Made by a program: the position numbers and the translations under genes. From an uncultured Collinsella sp. (GTDB lineage: Bacteria; Actinomycetota; Coriobacteriia; Coriobacteriales; Coriobacteriaceae), in assembly GCA_900541715.1 (NCBI GenBank), contig UQLI01000005.1, positions 1 to 64,000 on the forward strand: DNA of 64,000 nucleotides, given 5' to 3'. A model generated the notes under the pieces. The model saw nothing but the letters and a program-made list of their open reading frames with translations. It searched no databases and was not told where the DNA came from. Below, one piece after another: positions 20,788 through 29,584 of the stretch. Every line of letters begins with the position of its first letter. The stretch's first letter is position 1.

Positions 20788-23700
20788 GTGCGTAGGAATT
20801 CCATTTTTACGAAACGATGGGTGAAGGGAAGCGCAGTCCTCGTTGCCACGGCAGCGACGCTCGTGTTCGCCAGTCCCCAGCAGGCGGTTGCCACGCCACT
20901 CAAGGGCGTCGAATCGGCGACCGTGTCTCAGTCTGCCTCGAACGTCGTTGACATCGATTTCGCCGGCGGCATCAAGGGCCGCATTACGTTCCTCGAGGAC
21001 GGTATTTTCCGTTACAACGTTGATCCCAAGGGTGAGTTTTCCGAGTACGCAACGCCGCGCAGTAAGTCCCACACGGCTAAGATCCAGGCTCAGCCCGATA
21101 CCTCGGACACCTACAGCAAGCCGAGTGCGACGGTTGCCGACAAGGGCGACACTATCGAGATCACCGGCGGAAAGGCGACCGTGATCCTGGACAAGGCGAC
21201 TGGCAAGATGAGTATCAAGTCAGGCGACCGTGGCGTGGTTTCTGAGTCTGCGCCCCTCGACCTTGATAAGAAGGGTACCGTCCAGACGCTCGCCAAGGAG
21301 AAGTCCGAGAACTTCTTTGGCGGCGGCACCCAGAACGGCCGCTTCCTGCACACCAACCAGACCATCGCCATCTCCAACACTAACAACTGGACCGATGGCG
21401 GCGTTGCCTCGCCCAACCCGTTCTATTGGACGAGCGACGGCTACGGCGTGCTCCGAAACACGTTTGCAGAGGGTTCCTACGACTTCGGTTCCACGGACTC
21501 ATCGACGGTCACGACTTTGCACAGCGAGAATGAGTTTGATGCCTATTACTTCGTGGCGACCAACGAGGGCGCCTCGAACGTGGCAACCGAGATGCTGCAG
21601 GACTACTACAAGGTGACCGGCAATCCGGTGCTGCTGCCCGAGTACGGTTTCTACCTGGGTCATCTTAATGCCTATAACCGTGATGGCTGGTCAACGACCT
21701 CGGGTCAAAAGAAGTGGGAGACCAAGGGCAGCAAGTCCTCGAGTGAGAAGGGCGACGTTAAATACGAGTCCGGCATGTCGACGGGCTACAAGCTCGACGG
21801 CACGCTTGCGGCCGAGACGCTCAACGGTGAGGGCCCTACGGTTGATACCGAGAACATGAAGGCGACCGATTTCGACCGCCAGTTCTCCGCCCGGCAGGTT
21901 ATCGATGACTACGAGGACAACGACATGCCGCTCGGCTGGTTCCTGCCGAACGACGGTTACGGTGCTGGCTACGGCCAGAACGGTTACTACAAGACCGGCG
22001 GCGTCAACTCCGACGGAACGAGTTCTGCCGAGCGCCTCAACGCCGTGCGCGCCAACGTCGACAATCTTAAGAAGTTCACCGAGTATGCCAACTCCAAGGG
22101 CGTGAGCACCGGTCTCTGGACCCAGTCGAACCTCGAGCCCGATAGCAACTCCGAGACCCCGTGGCATCTGCTGCGCGATTTCGATTCTGAGGTTAAGACT
22201 GGTGGCATCACCACGCTCAAGACCGACGTCGCTTGGGTCGGCTCCGGCTACTCCTTTGGCCTCAACGGCATCAAGACGGCCTATGACACCGTGACCACCG
22301 GCGCCAACAAGCGCCCCAACATCATCACGCTTGACGGCTGGGCCGGCACGCAGCGCTTTGGCGGCATCTGGACCGGCGACCAGTACGGCGGTAACTGGGA
22401 GTACATTCGCTTCCATATCCCCACGTATATCGGCCAGAGCCTCTCGGGCAACCCCAACATCGGCTCCGATATGGACGGCATCTTTGGTGGCGATCCCATC
22501 ATCTCCGCTCGCGACTACCAGTGGAAGACATTCACGCCCTCTATGCTTGACATGGACGGTTGGGGCACCTACCGCAAGTCGCCCATGACGCACGGCGATC
22601 CATACACGGGCATCTCGCGCTTCTATCTCAAGCTCAAAGCACAACTCATGCCCTATATCTACACGAGCGCGGCCTCGGCGGCCAACATCGACACGGGCAA
22701 CGGCGATACCGGCCTTCCAATGATCCGCGCCATGCTGCTTTCCGACAACTCCGAGTACGCCGCAAGCACCTCGACGCAGTACCAGTACATGTTCGGTGAG
22801 AACTTCCTGGTGGCACCGGTGTATCAGGATACCCAGGCAGATGAGAACGGCAACGATGTCCGCAACGGTATCTACCTGCCCAACTACGGTACCGACGAGA
22901 ATCCCACCATCTGGATTGACTACTTCTCGGGCAAGCAGTACCGCGGCGGTCAGGTCCTCAACAACTACGAGGCTCCGCTTTGGAAGCTGCCACTCTTTGT
23001 TAAGGCCAACGCCATCGTGCCGATGTACGCCGAGAACAACAACCCCGAGGCTGTGACCGAGACCAACACCAAGGGCACCAATCGCAGCCAGCGTATCGTC
23101 GAGTTCTTCGCCACCGAGGGTGAGGGCAGCTTTACGCAGTACGAGGATGACGGCTCCTCCATCGAGAACAACACGACCGAGGACGATTCCTACGGCACAA
23201 TCGACAATATTTCCTACGGTGAGCATGTGAGCACCGTCTATAAGTCGAGCGTGGTGGGCGGCACGGCGACCTTTACCGCCGAGGCATCGCAGGGCGGCTA
23301 CAGCGGCTACGACTCCAACCGCACCACGACCTTTGTGGCCAACGTCTCCGCCAAGCCCACGAGCGTCTCCGCCAAGAACGGCGGATCCGCGCTCAACGTG
23401 GTTGAGGTCGACTCGCAGGAGGCCTTTGACGCCGCGACCCCCGAGGCCGGCCAGGCGGTCTACTTCTACAACGAGACCCCCAACCTCAACCACTACGGTA
23501 GCGACGCAGGCAGCACCGAGGCCGAGCAGGGCGAGAGCTTCAACAACACCAAGATCACCACGAATCCCAAGGTCTACGTCAAGTTCGCGAAGACCGATGT
23601 CGCCACGGCAGCGCAGACGCTCGAACTGGGCGATTTCGTGAACGCCGATGCCACGCTCGCGGCCGACCGCTTCAACGAGAACCTCTCCGCACCCGCGAAC

Positions 23701-26700
23701 CTTGCTGCCCCCGAGGACGCCACGACCCCCACGAGCATTAAGCTCACCTGGGGGAAGGTCGATGGTGCTACCTCCTACGACCTTAAGGTAGACGGCACTG
23801 TGTTCGCCGTGGGCGATGCGGCAGAATTCACGCATACCGATCTTGCCTACAACAGCAAGCATACCTACCAGATTCGTTCGCGCAACGCCGATGGCTACTC
23901 CGCATGGAGCGACGTGCTTGAGGCGAACTCTGCGCTCGACCCGTGGCGGAACGTGCCTGAGGCCGAGGAAATCACTTGGGAGGGCTCGCTCTACGGTAGC
24001 CATAAGGCCGAACTCGCCTTCGACCATGAGTTCCAGTCGGGCGACGGCGGTTTCCACTCCGGTGGCAACGATCTGGGCAAGGCGCTTACCGTTGACTACG
24101 GTCGTGCTTACAAGCTCGACAAGCTCGAGTACTATCCGCGCGATGATGCCGGTAACGGCACTGTGACCAAGATGCGCATCGAGACGAGCCTCGACGGCGT
24201 GCATTGGACGACGCAGGAGGTCGACTGGGAGCGCTCCGCCGCTTGCAAGACGGTGGCGTTCGACGGCGCCGTGGCCGCGCGCTACGTGCGTATGACGCCG
24301 CTCGCGTCCGTGGGCAACTTCTTCTCCGCCTCCGAGATCGCCATCTACAAGACCGACGGCACGGACGGCTTCGCTGTGGGCTCCAACCTCAACAAGGCCA
24401 CGGTCTCCGACGGCGACTACTCCAACATGAAGAATTACCTGGGTCTTGAGAACCGCGAGCCCGACACCTCGACGTTCGACTCCCAGATCCGCGCCCACTT
24501 CGCCGACCTCAACGGCAACGGCGTCTACGACGTGTACGACTACTCCTTCACCATGGCGGCGCTCGACGGCGGCACCAAGCAAAAGGGCAAGGCTGCTGGC
24601 ACCCTCGCGGTGATCCCGAGCAAGATGGAGGTCGAGGCCGGCGACGAGATCACGGTCGACGTCTACGCCACCGACGCCGAGAACATCAACGCGCTCGGTG
24701 CGCTCGTCAACTTCAACAGCGACCAGTTCGAGTATGTCTCCGAGAGCATCGCGCAGGATGCGTCGACGGCGGGCATGGAGAACCTCTCGCGCGAGAAAGT
24801 GCAGTTCACGGATGGCCACCAGACCATCAACCTGGCCTTCGCCAACCGCGGCGACGCCAAGCTCTTCAACAGTACTGGTGTGGTCGCGAGCTTTAAACTC
24901 AAGGCTAAGACGGCCGGCAAGGTCGAGCTGCCCTCGACGTCTTGGCTCGTCGGCCCGGCGTGCGACGCGCTCGAGTTCGTGAGTGATGGCACCGTGACGA
25001 TGCCCGGTGTCCCGCAGCCCACCAAGTCCGAGTACGGCCGCGACGCCTTTGACATCACGATGACCAACGACGAGCTCCCCACCGACGACGGCACCAACGT
25101 CGAGAAGCTCATCCAGCAGAAGAGCTATGACGGACTGTTCGACAACAATGAGGGCGGCAACGACTTCGAGTTCCTGTGGAACTATGGGCCCAACTGGATC
25201 GACGGCAAGATGCCGACCTACGTCAAGCTGCCCGCCACGATGACGTTCGCCTTCAAGACGCCGTCGAAACTCGATAGCGTCGAGGTCGTTAACCGCAACG
25301 GTGGCAACGGCACCGTGCAGAAGATTAAGTCCGTCGTGACGTTCGAGGACGGCTCGACCCAGGAGTTCTCGGGCGGAAGCTTTGATTCCTATCAGGCTCG
25401 CTACGCCTTTGGCCTCTCTGCCGAGAACAAGGGCAAGAAGGCGACCAAGGTCGAGATCACGCCGCTTGAGGCATCGGGTGACCAGATGCTCACGCTGCGC
25501 GAGATCAACTTCAACTACACACAGGGTGTCGAGGCCATCGAGGGTGTCGAACTGGGCAAGAACCAGACCGAGTTCTTCGAGGGCGATGTGACGCTCGTCG
25601 ACGCCAAGGCCACGCCCGAGAGCGCCGGCTACCCCTATGTGACGGTCGAGAGCTCCGATCCTTCTGTGGTGAGCGTCTCCGCTGTCCAGGCCGGCGATAG
25701 CGTGAGCTACTACCTGCGCGCCAACAAGGCCGGCAAGGCAACGATCACGGTGGCGTCGGTGCTCGATCCCTCCAAGACCGCATCCTATGAGGTCGAGGTC
25801 AAGGCTGGTGTCGACACCTCTGCGCTCATGGCAGCGCTTTCCAAGGCCGCGGGCTACAGCGAGTCCGTCTACACCAAGGATTCCTATGCAGCCCTCACCG
25901 CTGCGGTCGAGGCGGCTCAGAAGCTCCTCGATGGCGGCCAGGGCAGCTATAGCAAGAAGGATGTCGCAGACGCCACGGCCAAGATCGAGAAGGCAATCGA
26001 CGGCCTCAAGATGCGCCCCGTCGATGAGAAGAGCCTCATCAACACGCCCGAGAACCGCGAGAACGTCAAGGTGACCGGCTTCTCGAGCGAGGCCGACTAT
26101 GAGGGCAGCAACGCCGTCAACGCTCTTGACGGCGATGAGCAGACGCTCTGGCACAGCGACTGGGCCTATAAGGCCGGTATGCCCCAGTACCTGACCGTCG
26201 ACCTGGGCCGCGACTACGATCTCACCGACGTCACGTTCCTGCCGCGCCAGGACGGCGGCACGAACGGCGATATCTTTGAGGCCGAGGTGCTGGTTTCCGA
26301 CACCGCCGACGGTTATGAGATGGGCACCGCCACGTCGATGGGTACGTTTACCTTCGACAACGACGGCCGCGTGCTCACCGACCGTGGCGACTGGAAGCAG
26401 ATGAGCTTTGGTGCCGCGCGCGGTCGCTACGTGACCGTCAAGGTGCTCCACGCCGGCGGTGGCAGCGTTGACGCCTACTGCAGCATGGCGGAACTCAAGT
26501 TCTACGGTGCGGCCGTTCCCGATCCGGTGGCGAAGGACGACCTCACTGCCGCGATTGAAAAGGTTGATGCCGAGGTTGCAGCCGGCGACCTTAAGGCCAG
26601 TGACTACACCGAGGCTTCCTGGACCGCGTTCCAGAACGCCTTGGCGAGCGCCCGCGCCATCCTGAGCGACGAGAACGCCACGCAGGACGAGGTCGACCAG

Positions 26701-27216
26701 GCACTCAAGGCGCTCGAGGATGCCCGTGACGCGCTCGAGAAGACCCCGGTGACCCCGGTCGAGAACCCGACCAAGAAGCAACTCAAGGCCCTGGTCAAGC
26801 AGGCGAAGGAGACTGACACCAAGGGAAAGACGGCCGAGTCTGTCAAGGCCCTGACGGATGCCATTACCTACGCCGAGGATGTCTTGGGTGATGAGAATGC
26901 TTCCGACGCCCAGCTCCAGGCGGCCTATGACCAGCTCAAACTGGCCATTGAGGGCCTTAAGGATGCCGACTCCGGCAACCAGGGCGGCTCGGGCAACACC
27001 GGCGGCTCGGGCAACCAGGGTTCCGGCAACGGCTCGAACGGCGGCGGCCAGGCGGGCAAGCCCGCAGGCGACAAGGCCCAGGGCGGCAAGAAGAACGGTT
27101 CGGCGATCCCCGTTACTGGCGATCAAACGGCGGCAACTGTCGCGACTGTCGGTGGCCTTGGAGCCATCATCGCTGCGATCGGTGCCTTCTTCCACCGTCG
27201 CAATAAGGCTGAGTAG
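20788..27216 (+). CDS. Giant secreted, sortase-anchored GH31 glycoside hydrolase, probably alpha-N-acetylgalactosaminidase type
   Basis: 2142 residues from a GTG start behind GGAAGGAG. The signal peptide is ~1-36 (cut near AVA-TP). The GH31 module spans ~50-850: LKTDVAWVG places the nucleophile at Asp480, and IWTGDQYGGNWEYI gives the acid/base as Asp531. The segment resembles GH31 alpha-N-acetylgalactosaminidases (subfamily 18, Nag31A) more than alpha-glucosidases; this is from memory. Then come a fibronectin-III-like domain (~968-1050), F5/8-type carbohydrate-binding domain (~1055-1190), dockerin-like DLNGNGVYDVYDY (~1242), cohesin-like domain (~1269-1400), a second F5/8-like domain (~1415-1580), an Ig-like domain, FIVAR, F5/8 (~1750-1910) and two more FIVAR repeats. 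The end is a Gly/Ser/Asn linker, sorting motif IPVTG, membrane anchor and RRNKAE. Likely acts on host O-glycans at the cell surface. Confidence 0.85.
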   Translation: MRRNSIFTKRWVKGSAVLVATAATLVFASPQQAVATPLKGVESATVSQSASNVVDIDFAGGIKGRITFLEDGIFRYNVDPKGEFSEYATPRSKSHTAKIQAQPDTSDTYSKPSATVADKGDTIEITGGKATVILDKATGKMSIKSGDRGVVSESAPLDLDKKGTVQTLAKEKSENFFGGGTQNGRFLHTNQTIAISNTNNWTDGGVASPNPFYWTSDGYGVLRNTFAEGSYDFGSTDSSTVTTLHSENEFDAYYFVATNEGASNVATEMLQDYYKVTGNPVLLPEYGFYLGHLNAYNRDGWSTTSGQKKWETKGSKSSSEKGDVKYESGMSTGYKLDGTLAAETLNGEGPTVDTENMKATDFDRQFSARQVIDDYEDNDMPLGWFLPNDGYGAGYGQNGYYKTGGVNSDGTSSAERLNAVRANVDNLKKFTEYANSKGVSTGLWTQSNLEPDSNSETPWHLLRDFDSEVKTGGITTLKTDVAWVGSGYSFGLNGIKTAYDTVTTGANKRPNIITLDGWAGTQRFGGIWTGDQYGGNWEYIRFHIPTYIGQSLSGNPNIGSDMDGIFGGDPIISARDYQWKTFTPSMLDMDGWGTYRKSPMTHGDPYTGISRFYLKLKAQLMPYIYTSAASAANIDTGNGDTGLPMIRAMLLSDNSEYAASTSTQYQYMFGENFLVAPVYQDTQADENGNDVRNGIYLPNYGTDENPTIWIDYFSGKQYRGGQVLNNYEAPLWKLPLFVKANAIVPMYAENNNPEAVTETNTKGTNRSQRIVEFFATEGEGSFTQYEDDGSSIENNTTEDDSYGTIDNISYGEHVSTVYKSSVVGGTATFTAEASQGGYSGYDSNRTTTFVANVSAKPTSVSAKNGGSALNVVEVDSQEAFDAATPEAGQAVYFYNETPNLNHYGSDAGSTEAEQGESFNNTKITTNPKVYVKFAKTDVATAAQTLELGDFVNADATLAADRFNENLSAPANLAAPEDATTPTSIKLTWGKVDGATSYDLKVDGTVFAVGDAAEFTHTDLAYNSKHTYQIRSRNADGYSAWSDVLEANSALDPWRNVPEAEEITWEGSLYGSHKAELAFDHEFQSGDGGFHSGGNDLGKALTVDYGRAYKLDKLEYYPRDDAGNGTVTKMRIETSLDGVHWTTQEVDWERSAACKTVAFDGAVAARYVRMTPLASVGNFFSASEIAIYKTDGTDGFAVGSNLNKATVSDGDYSNMKNYLGLENREPDTSTFDSQIRAHFADLNGNGVYDVYDYSFTMAALDGGTKQKGKAAGTLAVIPSKMEVEAGDEITVDVYATDAENINALGALVNFNSDQFEYVSESIAQDASTAGMENLSREKVQFTDGHQTINLAFANRGDAKLFNSTGVVASFKLKAKTAGKVELPSTSWLVGPACDALEFVSDGTVTMPGVPQPTKSEYGRDAFDITMTNDELPTDDGTNVEKLIQQKSYDGLFDNNEGGNDFEFLWNYGPNWIDGKMPTYVKLPATMTFAFKTPSKLDSVEVVNRNGGNGTVQKIKSVVTFEDGSTQEFSGGSFDSYQARYAFGLSAENKGKKATKVEITPLEASGDQMLTLREINFNYTQGVEAIEGVELGKNQTEFFEGDVTLVDAKATPESAGYPYVTVESSDPSVVSVSAVQAGDSVSYYLRANKAGKATITVASVLDPSKTASYEVEVKAGVDTSALMAALSKAAGYSESVYTKDSYAALTAAVEAAQKLLDGGQGSYSKKDVADATAKIEKAIDGLKMRPVDEKSLINTPENRENVKVTGFSSEADYEGSNAVNALDGDEQTLWHSDWAYKAGMPQYLTVDLGRDYDLTDVTFLPRQDGGTNGDIFEAEVLVSDTADGYEMGTATSMGTFTFDNDGRVLTDRGDWKQMSFGAARGRYVTVKVLHAGGGSVDAYCSMAELKFYGAAVPDPVAKDDLTAAIEKVDAEVAAGDLKASDYTEASWTAFQNALASARAILSDENATQDEVDQALKALEDARDALEKTPVTPVENPTKKQLKALVKQAKETDTKGKTAESVKALTDAITYAEDVLGDENASDAQLQAAYDQLKLAIEGLKDADSGNQGGSGNTGGSGNQGSGNGSNGGGQAGKPAGDKAQGGKKNGSAIPVTGDQTAATVATVGGLGAIIAAIGAFFHRRNKAE

Positions 27217-27238
27217 TCCCAGCGACAACTAAGCAAAC

Positions 27239-27280
27239 GTGCCCGCCGTCCCACCCAAGGACGGTGGGCACGCTTTTTTA
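27239..27280 (+). terminator. Terminator of the GH31 gene
   Basis: GTGCCCGCCGTCC pairs with GGACGGTGGGCAC, followed by GCTTTTTTATTT. Confidence 0.92.
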
Positions 27281-27293
27281 TTTCAGCTAACGT

Positions 27294-27410
27294 ACGTCAT
27301 GGCAATCCCCGGTAGGTCGAGGGGTGCTTTGCGGGCGGGCCAGGCTTTATCTGAACGACTTTGCGAAGCAACCGGAGTGAAGATAAAGCCTGCCCCGTCC
27401 GCAAAGCACC
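27294..27410. repeat. Long hairpin downstream of GH31 with TTTGCGAAG apex
   Basis: Thirty-base arms 27323-27352 and 27381-27410 match at 28 positions (GGTGCTTTGCGG at the base, AGGCTTTATCT at the top). The 28-base apex contains CTTTGCGAAG. The leading sequence matches that of the hairpin upstream of the gene at 20376. Confidence 0.85.
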
Positions 27411-27436
27411 ACGCAGACCGCAGGGACGGGAGCGGC

Positions 27437-27442
27437 TATACT
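27437..27442 (+). promoter_or_regulatory. Likely -10 box of purE
   Basis: TATACT, 64 bases before the purE start; no convincing -35. Confidence 0.4.
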
Positions 27443-27505
27443 ACTCTCAGTAGTTAAGGGTCGCGGATTCGCTGCGTCACCGCTCTCAACAGGAGGTCTT
27501 TGTTT

Positions 27506-27970
27506 ATGGCAGATCAGAAGCCGGTTGTCGGGATCATCATGGGCTCCAAGTCCGATCTGGGCGTTATGGAAGGTTGCACCGCCGAGCTCGAGGCGCTGGG
27601 TGTGCCCTATGAGCTCGTGATCGCGAGCGCGCACCGCACGCCGGCGAAGGTCCACGAGTGGGCCTCGACTGCTGCCGACCGCGGCATCAAGGTGATTATC
27701 GCCGCCGCCGGCAAGGCTGCTCACCTGGGCGGTGTCGTGGCTGCGTTTACCCCGCTGCCGGTTATCGGCGTGCCCATGAAGACGAGTGACTTGGGCGGCA
27801 TGGACTCGCTGCTGTCGATGGTGCAGATGCCCTCCGGCGTCCCCGTGGCCTGCGTTGCCATCAACGGTGCCAAGAACGCCGCAATCTATGCCACGCAGAT
27901 CCTGGGCGCCTGCGACCCCGAGTACCGCAAGGTTATCGAGAAGATGAAGCAGGAGATGGCCGACGCCTAG
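27506..27970 (+). CDS. purE: 5-(carboxyamino)imidazole ribonucleotide mutase (PurE class I)
   Basis: 154 residues from the ATG at 27506, with AGGAGG nine bases upstream. The N-terminal phosphate loop is GIIMGSKSDLGVME; ASAHRTP carries the catalytic His. AAGKAAHLGGVVA and the C-terminal VACVAINGAKNAA are family signatures. It converts N5-CAIR to CAIR and normally needs PurK, which is not in this window. Transcribed alone or with the downstream sortase (36 bases apart). Confidence 0.97.
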   Translation: MADQKPVVGIIMGSKSDLGVMEGCTAELEALGVPYELVIASAHRTPAKVHEWASTAADRGIKVIIAAAGKAAHLGGVVAAFTPLPVIGVPMKTSDLGGMDSLLSMVQMPSGVPVACVAINGAKNAAIYATQILGACDPEYRKVIEKMKQEMADA

Positions 27971-28006
27971 GCGCCCCGCCATCCTATTTGCAGCATAAGG
28001 AGAGCC

Positions 28007-29005
28007 ATGTCCGACTATCAGGGAAAACGTTTTTCGGCTTCTCAGATTCCCGATCCGTCGAAGCCAGACGCTGCCCATGCGGCGCAGCAGGGCCGGACAT
28101 CCTCTCCTCAGCAGCCGCGTGCGCCGCGCCCCGTGACGCCGGCGACGCATCGCCGACAGGATACACCTGCCGCGTATCGCCCCTCGTCATACAGCACGGC
28201 CAAGAAGCCGCCCCGGTCTTCGTCGCACGCCGCGCCGTCGGATTACGCCGAGCCGCCGCGCAAAAAGCGCCACTCCGTCATCCCCATCTTGCTCATCATC
28301 ATCGGCATCGGTCTGATTGTTGCCGCCGCTGCCATCTTTATCAATGCACAGATTGGCTACAAGCAGGCGAGTGAGTCGTATCAAAAGATCGAAAAGCAAT
28401 ATGTGAGCGACAAAGACGCCAGTGGTGTGCCGATTATCGACTTCAATGCGCTCGCTCAGACAAATCCCGAGGTTGTGGGCTGGATTTACGCACCCGGCAC
28501 CAACATCAACTACCCCGTGGTGCAGACCAACAACAACTCCAAGTACCTCAATACGCTGTTCGACGGCACCGCCAATGCGTCGGGTGCCATCTTCTTGGAT
28601 AGCGACGATACCGCGCCGGGCATGGTGGATCAGCAGACCACGATTTACGGCCATCACATGAACGACGGGTCGATGTTCAACGTGATTTCGGACACGACCG
28701 ATCAGGCGACGTTCGACAGCATGGAATACGTGTACTACATCACGCGCGACGCAACGTATAAGCTGCGCCCGCTGGCGACCAAGGTGGTCGAGGATACGTA
28801 TGCCAAGGCGCGCACGCCCAACTTTGAGGGCGATGACGGACTGAAGAATTACTTGTCCGAGATGCTCGACGGTGCCTCTGCCGTGGCGAGCGATGCCACT
28901 GATCGCGCCGCTTCGGCAACCAAGGTCGTAACGCTTGTGACCTGCCGTTCGCTGTCATTTAGCAATACGCGCGCAGTCATGGTGCTCACGCCGGTCGAGG
29001 AATAA
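28007..29005 (+). CDS. Class B sortase
   Basis: 332 residues. A long Pro/Ser/Arg-rich cytoplasmic N-terminus (~1-92) is followed by one membrane helix (~95-117, VIPILLIIIGIGLIVAAAAIF). The exterior catalytic domain contains VVGWIYAPGTNINYPVVQ. Catalytic residues are His216 (TIYGHH), Cys313 (VTCRS) and Arg322 (NTRAV). It cleaves a sorting motif between Thr and Gly and joins the protein to the cell wall. Class B enzymes often serve a few substrates or pili; whether it anchors the GH31 protein (IPVTG) 800 bases upstream is inference. AAGGAG precedes the start. Confidence 0.92.
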   Translation: MSDYQGKRFSASQIPDPSKPDAAHAAQQGRTSSPQQPRAPRPVTPATHRRQDTPAAYRPSSYSTAKKPPRSSSHAAPSDYAEPPRKKRHSVIPILLIIIGIGLIVAAAAIFINAQIGYKQASESYQKIEKQYVSDKDASGVPIIDFNALAQTNPEVVGWIYAPGTNINYPVVQTNNNSKYLNTLFDGTANASGAIFLDSDDTAPGMVDQQTTIYGHHMNDGSMFNVISDTTDQATFDSMEYVYYITRDATYKLRPLATKVVEDTYAKARTPNFEGDDGLKNYLSEMLDGASAVASDATDRAASATKVVTLVTCRSLSFSNTRAVMVLTPVEE

Positions 29006-29060
29006 AGTGTCCGGGAGCCCTGTCCCAAAAAGACTACCCTGGAAATCAAAAGGAGAAATG

Positions 29061-29477
29061 ATGCTTGAAAGTGGCAAATCGATGCCTTCGGTTGATGCTT
29101 GGCTGCGCGAAGCCAAGGCCGATGTTTCGGCGGCTGATTGTGGGATGTACCTGACACACAACGGCGTGGTGCGTGCGACACCTAAGTCCGAGGTGCGTGG
29201 GGTCGAGACAGATGGTGTGGCGCCTGGACATAAGGTGGGCGGCATGGTGTTTGGCTTCGATTCCGAAAAGGTGCAGGCCGCTATCGAGGCAACGCGTGCG
29301 ATGCCGGGTATCGGCTATGTGCGCGTGTGGCTGGCGAGTGGCGAGCTTACCGTGGGCGACGACATCATGCTCGTGCTCATTGGCGGAGACATTCGCCCGC
29401 ATGTGGTCGATGCGCTGCAGGCACTCGTCGGTACCATCAAAAATGAGTGTGTGAGCGAGGTCGAGCGCGAGGCATAG
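29061..29477 (+). CDS. MoaE-like protein (molybdopterin synthase large-subunit fold)
   Basis: 138 residues from the second of two adjacent ATGs, which has the better spacing from AAAGGAG. Features: LTHNGVVR near the N-terminus and VRVWLASGELTVGDDIMLVLIGG, matching the MoaE strand pattern of GVVR and GxLxVGD. In the C-terminal helix, TIKNECVSEVE replaces the usual LK...PIWKKE, so one of the two catalytic lysines appears missing. No moaA, moaC or moaD lies nearby. It may be a repurposed MoaE relative. Family call is moderate. Confidence 0.65.
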   Translation: MLESGKSMPSVDAWLREAKADVSAADCGMYLTHNGVVRATPKSEVRGVETDGVAPGHKVGGMVFGFDSEKVQAAIEATRAMPGIGYVRVWLASGELTVGDDIMLVLIGGDIRPHVVDALQALVGTIKNECVSEVEREA

Positions 29478-29507
29478 GACTTTGCGATCAATTCGAGTCC
29501 ATCTATA

Positions 29508-29550
29508 GCAAAAGCCCACTGGCAGTTCAATCAGTCTGCCAGCGGGCTTT
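29508..29550. terminator. Bidirectional terminator between convergent genes
   Basis: AAAGCCC and CTGGCAG on one side, CTGCCAG and GGGCTTTT on the other; A and T tracts on both flanks. Confidence 0.88.
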
Positions 29551-29584
29551 TCTGTGCGTTGGAAAATCTCGGCATTGCGTGGCG

